Assembly: GCA_019416395.1 (NCBI GenBank)
Contig: DXXH01000027.1
Location: 1 to 29,931, forward strand
DNA: 29,931 nucleotides
Direction: 5' to 3'
From: Clostridiales bacterium
Lineage (GTDB): Bacteria; Bacillota; Clostridia; Oscillospirales; Acutalibacteraceae
The notes beneath the pieces were generated by a model that worked only from the letters and a program-made list of their open reading frames with translations, searched no databases and was not told where the DNA came from. Below, in pieces: positions 24,047 to 29,931 of the stretch; position 1 is the first letter of the stretch; the number at the start of each line of letters is the position of its first letter. Both the position numbers and the translations under genes were made by a program.

Positions 24047-25165
24047 TTATTCCAAAGTAGCGGCTGCTTTTTGAAGTTCCTCAATGATGGAAATATGCTG
24101 AGGACATACGCTTTCGCATTGGCCACACTGGATACAATCGCTGGCCTTGGACTTGTTCTGGGTGGCGAAGCCATAGCTTCCCTTGGCCCGGTCCAGGTTG
24201 CCGTAGATCAACTGGGTGTTCATAGCGCTGAACACACTGGGAATGGGAATCCCCTGGGGGCAGCCCTTGACGCAGTATTGGCAGCTGGTGCAGGGAATGC
24301 TGGAGACGCTGGCCAAGGCTTCCCGGGCTTTTTCGATGGTGTCCAATTCCGCCGGGGTAAGAGGCTGGAACTGTGACATGGTGTTCAGGTTTTGCTCCAT
24401 CTGCTCCAGGGTGGACATGCCGGACAGCACGGTGATGATCCCGTCCAGGGAGGCGGCGAAACGAAGGGCCCAAGAAGGAAGGTCCTTTTCCGGGGCAGCC
24501 TGCCGGAGAATGTTTCCCACGGCTTCCGGGGGCGCGGCCAGCAAACCGCCCTTTACCGGCTCCATAATGATGATGGGTTTGCCGTGCTTTCTGGCCACTT
24601 CATAGCATTTTCTGGACTGCACCGAAGGGTCTTCCCAGTCGGCGTAATTGATTTGCAGCTGAACAAATTCCATTTCCGGATGTTTGGTCAGCAGCTGGTC
24701 CAACACGTCGGCCTTATCGTGGAAGGAAAAGCCCACATGCTTGATGATCCCTTTTGCTTTCTGTTCCAGGGCATAGTCCCAGATGCCGAATTTGTCAAAG
24801 GCCTGGGTGCGCTCATCGCCGCAGTTGTGGAGCAGATAAAAATCGAAATAACCTGCCCCGGTACGCTTGAGGGACGTTTGCAGCATGGCCTTTGCTTCCT
24901 CAGCGGTGGTGGGGCCAGCCCACGCGGGCAGCTTGGTGGCCAATTGGAAGCTTTCCCGGGGATAGCGGTCCACCAGAGCGGTTTTCACCGCCTCTTCCGA
25001 TTTGCCCCCCAGATAGCCGTAGGCCGTGTCGAAATAGGTGAATCCTGCCGCCAGGAACTTGTCCACCATCTGCTTTGTCTGTTCCAAATCCACTTCGTCG
25101 CCCAGCATGGGCAGACGCATCAATCCAAATCCCAGCTTGGGAATGTTTTTGCCCAGATAATCCAT
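24047..25165 (-). CDS. Aldo/keto reductase with C-terminal 4Fe-4S ferredoxin domain
   Basis: The 372-residue cytoplasmic oxidoreductase has an AKR TIM barrel (about 1-285) with the catalytic tetrad D46, Y51, K78 and H113 (FDTAYGYLGGKSEEA; ATKLPAW; LLHNCGDE). A ferredoxin-type tail follows, with two CxxCxxCxxxC clusters at Cys 292/295/298/302 (CTSCQYCVKGCP) and 344/347/350/354 (CIQCGQCESVCP). This fusion is a known family of anaerobes (COG1453 type); substrates are mostly unknown. The ATG at 25163-25165 has AGAGGAG seven bases upstream; a longer upstream frame lacks support. It lies 101 bases after the esterase. Electron transfer between the clusters and a nicotinamide cofactor is inferred from the family. 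Confidence 0.95.
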   Translation of the reverse strand: MDYLGKNIPKLGFGLMRLPMLGDEVDLEQTKQMVDKFLAAGFTYFDTAYGYLGGKSEEAVKTALVDRYPRESFQLATKLPAWAGPTTAEEAKAMLQTSLKRTGAGYFDFYLLHNCGDERTQAFDKFGIWDYALEQKAKGIIKHVGFSFHDKADVLDQLLTKHPEMEFVQLQINYADWEDPSVQSRKCYEVARKHGKPIIIMEPVKGGLLAAPPEAVGNILRQAAPEKDLPSWALRFAASLDGIITVLSGMSTLEQMEQNLNTMSQFQPLTPAELDTIEKAREALASVSSIPCTSCQYCVKGCPQGIPIPSVFSAMNTQLIYGNLDRAKGSYGFATQNKSKASDCIQCGQCESVCPQHISIIEELQKAAATLE

Positions 25166-25199
25166 AGTGAGTCTCCTCTGCGTTTGTATTTTCATGGTA

Positions 25200-25226
25200 G
25201 AACCCATGGGGTTGGGTTCCTTTTTT
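25200..25226 (+). terminator. Plus-strand terminator-like hairpin between two minus-strand genes
   Basis: GAACCCA (25200-25206) and TGGGTTC (25213-25219) form a perfect seven-base stem with a six-base loop, followed on the plus strand by CTTTTTTC. Both flanking genes are on the minus strand, so it would stop antisense transcription. In the minus-strand RNA the hairpin lies 35 bases before the reductase start codon. Confidence 0.5.
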
Positions 25227-25266
25227 CAAAATCCAGAGAGTGGTGCCAATTTCCGCCTGCCAGCCC

Positions 25267-26829
25267 TCAGTGGAGCAAGGTGACCTCTTTTTCATAAAGG
25301 TCTTTGGGGTTTACCGCTACGGGAAGATAGGCGTCGTAAAGCTTGTCGTCAAAATTGTGGACCAGACGGCATTCCCGGTCCAGAATCATGGTGGCCAGGT
25401 CACCAGGGGTACAGGGATCCCACTGGGGAAGCCTTGCCGCGGTGGGCACCCCTGTGTATGCGAAATTCACAAAGATGCCGCACATGATTTCTTCCAGCTG
25501 GTCCGACACGCCGGGTATGTTGCAGACGGGCACTTTGTCCGTGTTGTGGAAGACAAAGGGGATATCCGAGCAGTGCCAGGGGGGAGTGCCGTCGTCAATG
25601 GGGAAATCCATGGTGAACAAGTAGTTGTAGGTGGCGGATTGGGAATGCTCCGCCTTCTTCCGGCAGAATTCCTTGGTGGCGGCCCGGGTAAAGGTGTCCA
25701 ACAGCACCAGGTCAGTGCGGGGACGGCCTGGATAGCACTCTTGGAACAGCTCCACCAGTTCCTCGGTCTTGTCCCCCAGGAACCTGCGGAGATAGGCCAG
25801 CTGCTCCTCTTCCGTCTTGGACCGCCGGTCCGGCAGGCCAGGGCCAAAGGTGGACATTTCCCCCAGAACCGACCCCACCAGTACGGGAATGGTTTTGGCG
25901 TGAGGGGTAAATCCGACCTGGCGGGGATCGCCCACATAGTAGTCGTTGGGAAGGGGCACACACCCTACGTAACCCCCAGCTTTCTGAATGGGGGGAGATA
26001 CCTTCTTGTAGGCTTCCGCCAAAGCCTCATAGGGCAGGGTTTCCAGCTGTTCCACATCTTCTTCCGTCAGCCCCAATTCCTGGAGCATGCCCCGGATCAG
26101 GGGCCGGCTGTCCGGATTGGCGGGGCATTGGGTGCCGTTGTATACGCCGCTCATAATAATGCCCTTGTGGAACAGCCCGTTGGCGGCAGGGGTCTGCATC
26201 AGGGAAGAAACCTTACCACCGCCGCCGGATTGGCCGAAAATGGTCACATTGTTGGGGTCGCCGCCAAAAGCGGTAATGTTTTCCTGGATCCATTCCAAAG
26301 CGGCTACCAGATCCGCGTTACCGGTGTTGCCAGAGTTTTTGTATTTATCCCCATAGGGGGACAGGTCCAAATACCCCAGAATGTTCAGCCGGTGATTGAC
26401 CGTGACCACCACCACGTCCCCGAACCGGGAGAGGTTTTCCCCGTCGTAGGCCACATGCTCGATGGAAGAACCGTCCCGGAACCCGCCGCCGTGGAACCAT
26501 ACCAAAACGGGCCGTTTGGCTTCCGGGTCCAGGGATTGGGTCCACAGGTTCAGGTATTGGCAGTTTTCGTCCTTGGGCCAATAGCGGTGGGGGACTTTCA
26601 CTTCGCCGGAAGCGGTTTCCCGGTTGAGAATGGGGCTGACATAGCCATAGGACACAGCGTCCTTGATCCCTTCCCAGGGAGCGGGGGGAACGGGCATTTG
26701 AAAGCGCTTGGCGTCGGCGTACTTGATCCCGTGAAAGGTGTACGTGCCGTCTATCACGAATCCCCGGAGTTTTCCGGCTTTTGTTTGCGCCACCGGGGCC
26801 GCGCAGCCGCAGATAAATTCTTTTGCCAT
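25267..26829 (-). CDS. Type-B carboxylesterase (para-nitrobenzyl esterase-like)
   Basis: The 520-residue alpha/beta hydrolase has no signal peptide. Catalytic features of the type-B family are visible: oxyanion-hole HGGGF (113-117), nucleophile S201 in FGQSGGGG, acid E324 in LGEMSTF and H419 in PWHCSDIPFVFHN. The nucleophile elbow is G-Q-S-G-G where the family consensus is G-E-S-A-G; this is within the range of esterases. The N-terminal FHGIKYADAKRFQMPVPPAP matches the family's GIPYAxPPxGxxRF segment. Start ATG at 26827-26829 with GGAGGAG seven bases upstream; an earlier in-frame start is not supported. It has an extended -10 promoter and precedes the reductase. The physiological ester is unknown. 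Confidence 0.95.
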   Translation of the reverse strand: MAKEFICGCAAPVAQTKAGKLRGFVIDGTYTFHGIKYADAKRFQMPVPPAPWEGIKDAVSYGYVSPILNRETASGEVKVPHRYWPKDENCQYLNLWTQSLDPEAKRPVLVWFHGGGFRDGSSIEHVAYDGENLSRFGDVVVVTVNHRLNILGYLDLSPYGDKYKNSGNTGNADLVAALEWIQENITAFGGDPNNVTIFGQSGGGGKVSSLMQTPAANGLFHKGIIMSGVYNGTQCPANPDSRPLIRGMLQELGLTEEDVEQLETLPYEALAEAYKKVSPPIQKAGGYVGCVPLPNDYYVGDPRQVGFTPHAKTIPVLVGSVLGEMSTFGPGLPDRRSKTEEEQLAYLRRFLGDKTEELVELFQECYPGRPRTDLVLLDTFTRAATKEFCRKKAEHSQSATYNYLFTMDFPIDDGTPPWHCSDIPFVFHNTDKVPVCNIPGVSDQLEEIMCGIFVNFAYTGVPTAARLPQWDPCTPGDLATMILDRECRLVHNFDDKLYDAYLPVAVNPKDLYEKEVTLLH

Positions 26830-26861
26830 ATTCGGACTCCTCCAAACCAAAATCTATACGT

Positions 26862-26870
26862 ATTATAGCA
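26862..26870 (-). promoter_or_regulatory. Extended -10 promoter of the carboxylesterase gene
   Basis: The minus strand reads TGCTATAAT: a perfect TATAAT (26862-26867) with the extended -10 TGn. No good -35 lies 17 bases upstream, which is normal for extended -10 promoters. It lies 33 bases before the start codon. Confidence 0.72.
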
Positions 26871-26995
26871 CAGTATTTTCAGAGGCACTAGAACGGTTTT
26901 GTGAATATTTTGAAAGAAGTCTTTTTGGGGGCTCCCATGGAAAAAGGGACTCTCGTGACAGGCCGCCTTACGGGAAAAAGGCCGGAAGCATGGGG

Positions 26996-27026
26996 AAAGG
27001 CCCGCCCCAAGCTGGGGCGGGCCTTT
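26996..27026 (-). terminator. Strong GC hairpin ending the ACP-MBOAT-SGNH operon
   Basis: A perfect 13-base stem (26996-27008 with 27014-27026; AAAGGCCCGCCCC and its complement) encloses the five-base loop AAGCT. It lies about 75 bases after the SGNH gene stop. The U-tract is short (CCTTT then CCCC on minus). The rest of the gap 26871-27101 shows nothing else I can support. Confidence 0.7.
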
Positions 27027-27101
27027 GAGAGAGGGTTGAGAGAATCGGTGGGGAAAGCTTTCCATAATAGCCTTCTGGGGGGCGGCGGATTGGGGGGACA
27101 G

Positions 27102-28055
27102 TCAGGACGCTCCCACCAAAAGATCGTATTTCTGGAAGGCTTCCCACCATTTGGAGAACGCCGGGTCTTCCCGGTGGTCGGTGAAAAGGCCGGATTTCTG
27201 CAGATAGTCGGATAGAAAAGAGGTCACCTTGCGGGCACCAAAATAGTTCAAGTGGTCTCCTTTGTCCCGGGTATCCTTTTCCCAGTCGATTCGAAGCTGC
27301 TGGTTCATCAAGTTCAGGTCCAGATACTGGCAGTCCAGTTCCTTGGAAAGGGCTTCTATGCCGTTGTGTTTGGAAGAATCCCAGTTTACAGTGCTTGGCA
27401 TGCTGGCAAGCACAAAGCGGATCCCCTTTTCCTCACACAACTCATGGATTTTCTGAACATAGATCCTGTTCAGGGAAGGAATCTCCTTGACCGCGGAACT
27501 GGGGGCCATGTGGTTCTCCCCGGAAGTGGGTTTTACCACCTTGCTGAAAATATAGCCTTTGTTCTCGTGGGTCCAGTTGTAGGAAGCTTTTCCGGTAAGG
27601 TCCTGCCAGCCCAGGGTCTTCCACCGGTTGTGGTACCGGAAGACGGCAAACTGCCTTTTGAGCCAGGTCATAAATGCGGTCCTGGGGGGCACTTCCCGGT
27701 AGATGGCGTTGGTCTCCAGAATCACCAGCTTGGGGGACTGCTGTTTCAACGCCCGCTGGAGCAGGTCATAGGAGTAATCCAGGGTTTGATTGCTGGAAGA
27801 ACAGAGATAAGCGGTATAGCCGGTGTTGTTCCAGATCTGCAGAGGGGAAATGGAGGAATAGGCTTCGCTGTCTCCAATCACCAGCACATCGATGGTGTTT
27901 TCCGGTTCCCCCAGGATCCCATTGGCTTTGGTTTCTTCCATGCCGGATTCCTGGGTGTTGTCCTTGGGGATAAACAGGAACGAGGCCGCCGCCAGCAGAA
28001 GAACCAGCCCGGCGGCGAAGAGGATCCATGTGAAAAGGCGTTTGAGAATGGTCAT
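27102..28055 (-). CDS. Membrane-anchored SGNH/GDSL-type hydrolase or acyltransferase partner
   Basis: The 317-residue protein has one N-terminal membrane segment (about 7-29) and an extracytoplasmic SGNH domain: block I VLVIGDSEAYSS with nucleophile S63, and block V KGDHLNYFGARK with D267 and H268. Such proteins act with MBOAT O-acyltransferases (as DltD with DltB, or AlgJ/AlgX with AlgI) to place acyl groups on surface polymers. I prefer the ATG at 28053-28055 because AGGAGG is eight bases upstream; an in-frame GTG three codons earlier overlaps that site. It follows the MBOAT gene by 12 bases and is the last gene before the hairpin at 26996-27026. The polymer acylated is unknown. Confidence 0.88.
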   Translation of the reverse strand: MTILKRLFTWILFAAGLVLLLAAASFLFIPKDNTQESGMEETKANGILGEPENTIDVLVIGDSEAYSSISPLQIWNNTGYTAYLCSSSNQTLDYSYDLLQRALKQQSPKLVILETNAIYREVPPRTAFMTWLKRQFAVFRYHNRWKTLGWQDLTGKASYNWTHENKGYIFSKVVKPTSGENHMAPSSAVKEIPSLNRIYVQKIHELCEEKGIRFVLASMPSTVNWDSSKHNGIEALSKELDCQYLDLNLMNQQLRIDWEKDTRDKGDHLNYFGARKVTSFLSDYLQKSGLFTDHREDPAFSKWWEAFQKYDLLVGAS

Positions 28056-28067
28056 AGGTTCCACCTC

Positions 28068-29666
28068 CTAAAAGGCGGCGTAAATGGGGTCTACCGGGAG
28101 ATACCCCACGCCGTAAGCGCCAAAGATGACCAGAAACAGAATCAGCCCGTAAGCGGCGGCGAACCGCAGGACCATGGGGGCACGGGACAGGCGCTCCCGC
28201 AGGGCCACGCCCTTTTCCTGGAAAATGCCCACCAGAAACACAAGGAGCAGTGCCACAAGGAGAATCCCATAGTCGTGGGCGTCCATTCCGTAGGTGAACA
28301 GCACGCCTTCCCGCAGGGAAGCCAGGGTAAAGCGGCTGAAAATTTTTCCAAACATGGCCAACCCGGCCCGCAGGCCGTCTGCCCGGAAGAAGAGTTCTCC
28401 CACGCAGACCAGCAGGGTGGTCCGGAAAATCTGAAAGCAGCGGTAGGGCAGGGCATTCCGGTTGATCCTCAGCTTTTTGGACAGGGCGCTGGCGGCAGGT
28501 TCCAAAGCGTTGCCCCCAGCGATGAGGACAAAATGATACATGCCGAAAAACAGGTATTGCCAGCCGGCGCCATGCCAAAGACCGTTACAGGTCCACACAA
28601 CAAACAGCACCACACTGCCGCCCAGCAGGGGGCCAAAGTGGTTTCCCAGCCGTTTCCGGCCCCAGCTGGTCAGCTTTTTCATGGGCTTGGACAGGGAAAG
28701 GGGGTAGAATAGGTAATCTTTGAACCATGCGCCCAGGGTGATGTGCCATCTTTTCCAGAACTCGGAAATGGTCCTGGAGAAAAAGGGGCGCTGGAAATTT
28801 TCCGGCAGAGCCACGCCGAACAGCTGGGCGCTGCCCAGCGCAATGTCCATGGTTCCGGAAAAATCCATGTAAAGCTGTATGGTGTACCCCACCCCGGCCA
28901 AGGCGATGACAAAGCCGTCGTACAGGGAATAATTGGTGAAAACATTTTGAATCAGCAGATTCAGCCGGTCGGCCACCACCATCTTTTTCACCATGCCCCA
29001 CAGGATCCGCTGCCCGCCCAGCACCAGATTGGCGTACTGCAGTCTGGGGGCTTCCCACAGGCGTTCCGCTGTCTGGGAGTACCGGCAGATGGGGCCTTCC
29101 ATGATCTGGGGGAAAAAGCTCATAAACAGGGCCAGCCGCAGCAGGTTCCGGTCTCCGGGAAGCTTCCGCCGGTATACGTCGAACACGTAGCCCATGGCTT
29201 GCAGGGTGTAGAAAGAAATCCCAATGGGCAAAACAAAGGACGGGACGTTCACTTCCAGGGGAAGGTCCAGCAGATGAAACAGGGAATTGAGGTTGGTGGC
29301 GAAAAAGGGGGTGTATTTTAACGCCAGAAGGACTCCTAAGTGGAGCCCGGCGGCGAAAGCCACTACCAGGCGCTGTTTTCGCTGGTATTGGGCTTTGAGG
29401 GCCTTTCGTGTTTCCTTGGGACAGGCTTCCCGTTTGGAATCCTCTTCCTGCTGGAGCGCGGAAAGCCAAAGCCCGATGTGGTGAACGGAAAGGGTGGACA
29501 GCAGCAGGAAGAGCAGCAGTTTTCCGCTGACCGCCCAAAAGAACGCGTAATTAAAAACCAGCAGGGCAAACCTTCGGACTCTCTGGGGCAGGACCCCATA
29601 GCACCCCACAGAGACCGGCAGCAGCACCAGCAGGTAGCTCAGGGAGTAGTAAGAGGAGATGGTCAC
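28068..29666 (-). CDS. MBOAT family O-acyltransferase (DltB/AlgI-like)
   Basis: The 532-residue polytopic membrane protein has about ten or more hydrophobic segments. It has the MBOAT signature FPQIMEGPICRYSQ (about 185-198), QLYMDFSGTMDIALG, then FWKRWHITLGAWFKDYLFYP with H308 and the second, catalytic His in NGLWHGAGW (H365). The family moves acyl groups across the membrane onto polysaccharides or teichoic acids. The start is GTG at 29664-29666, with AGGAGG eight bases upstream. It follows the acyl carrier protein gene by three bases, which suggests that a carrier-bound acyl group feeds the enzyme, as DltC does DltB. Confidence 0.95.
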   Translation of the reverse strand: MTISSYYSLSYLLVLLPVSVGCYGVLPQRVRRFALLVFNYAFFWAVSGKLLLFLLLSTLSVHHIGLWLSALQQEEDSKREACPKETRKALKAQYQRKQRLVVAFAAGLHLGVLLALKYTPFFATNLNSLFHLLDLPLEVNVPSFVLPIGISFYTLQAMGYVFDVYRRKLPGDRNLLRLALFMSFFPQIMEGPICRYSQTAERLWEAPRLQYANLVLGGQRILWGMVKKMVVADRLNLLIQNVFTNYSLYDGFVIALAGVGYTIQLYMDFSGTMDIALGSAQLFGVALPENFQRPFFSRTISEFWKRWHITLGAWFKDYLFYPLSLSKPMKKLTSWGRKRLGNHFGPLLGGSVVLFVVWTCNGLWHGAGWQYLFFGMYHFVLIAGGNALEPAASALSKKLRINRNALPYRCFQIFRTTLLVCVGELFFRADGLRAGLAMFGKIFSRFTLASLREGVLFTYGMDAHDYGILLVALLLVFLVGIFQEKGVALRERLSRAPMVLRFAAAYGLILFLVIFGAYGVGYLPVDPIYAAF

Positions 29667-29669
29667 CCA

Positions 29670-29900
29670 TTACGCCTCCTCTCTCAGGCGAAGGATCATG
29701 GCCCAGATTCTTTGAGCGGAATTGAAATTCGAGGGGGTGATTTCCACAGCGGGAATGGTGATATCAAATTCATCTTCCAGCTCGGCTACCAAAGCCAGAA
29801 TAGAGAGGGAATCCAAAAGATAACCGTCGATCAAATCGTCACAGGTGGCGTAATCCACGTCGGGCTGAATGTCTTCCAAGATTGCCAGCAATTTTTCCAT
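29670..29900 (-). CDS. Acyl carrier protein of a surface-acylation cassette (DltC-like)
   Basis: The 76-residue acidic protein has the phosphopantetheine attachment site at S31 in the DSL motif (YLLDSLSILALVAELEDEFD) and the four-helix ACP pattern. It would carry an activated acyl or aminoacyl group for the adjacent MBOAT enzyme. AAGGAG lies about nine bases before the ATG at 29898-29900. It is first among the three visible genes of this operon; only 31 bases remain to the window edge, so an activating ligase (DltA-like) may lie beyond. Fatty-acid-synthesis ACPs usually lie with fab genes, so the context favours a dedicated carrier. Confidence 0.92.
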   Translation of the reverse strand: MEKLLAILEDIQPDVDYATCDDLIDGYLLDSLSILALVAELEDEFDITIPAVEITPSNFNSAQRIWAMILRLREEA

Positions 29901-29931
29901 GGGTGTCAGCTCCTTTCAGGGTAAGAGGGGG

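Noticed and set aside
25240..26868. Plus-strand 542-codon frame opposite the carboxylesterase; also 27252-28712 opposite the SGNH/MBOAT genes
   Set aside because: The opposite strand encodes intact enzymes with catalytic motifs; these frames have Gly/Val/His-rich shadow composition and no start signals.

Overview
The window is chromosomal DNA of a motile, flagellated Gram-positive bacterium. It is most likely a moderately GC-rich clostridial Bacillota; an Oscillospiraceae-like lineage is a guess. Three things support this: the flagellar gene order flgM-flgN-flgK-flgL-DUF6470-fliW-csrA-(yjfB-like)-flagellin follows the Bacillus subtilis late flagellar block, Shine-Dalgarno sequences are strong AGGAGG types, and two secreted proteins carry S-layer homology (SLH) domains. 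I see no rRNA, tRNA, CRISPR array, insertion sequence or prophage.

Layout. (1) 1-8300, minus strand: the late flagellar operon. Anti-sigma factor FlgM, chaperone FlgN, hook-filament junction proteins FlgK and FlgL, a DUF6470 protein, FliW, CsrA and a YjfB-like small protein are followed by a separately promoted flagellin. Past a terminator lies a partial gene of unknown function. (2) 8260-13035, minus strand: chemotaxis operon cheA-cheW-cheR-cheB. (3) 13071-23148, plus strand and divergent: a translationally coupled run of a FliK-like protein, a stand-alone FlhB-C-like protein, a PilZ (c-di-GMP-binding) protein and two large SLH proteins. (4) 23275-26829, minus strand: accessory genes, namely a CdtB-like endonuclease-fold protein without signal peptide, a ferredoxin-tailed aldo/keto reductase and a type-B carboxylesterase. 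(5) 27102-29900, minus strand: acyl carrier protein, MBOAT acyltransferase and SGNH hydrolase, an apparent cell-surface O-acylation cassette that runs off the right edge.

How it works together. Three near-identical sigma-28 promoters (TTATTTTT-N11-GCCGATAT type) lie before flgM, the flagellin and cheA, so filament assembly and chemotaxis look like one late regulon, with FlgM as the checkpoint. The flagellin mRNA leader has a perfect hairpin presenting AAGGAT in its loop and a GGA-rich Shine-Dalgarno region. With fliW and csrA just upstream, this predicts the FliW-CsrA-flagellin homeostatic loop. The divergent plus-strand operon ties flagellar-export-like proteins and a c-di-GMP receptor to giant cell-wall proteins.

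Most worth following up: the shared promoter architecture, including a terminator U-tract that doubles as a -35 element; the CsrA leader; the PilZ/FlhB-like/SLH operon; the CdtB-like protein; and mosaic base composition inside the flagellin and the first SLH gene.
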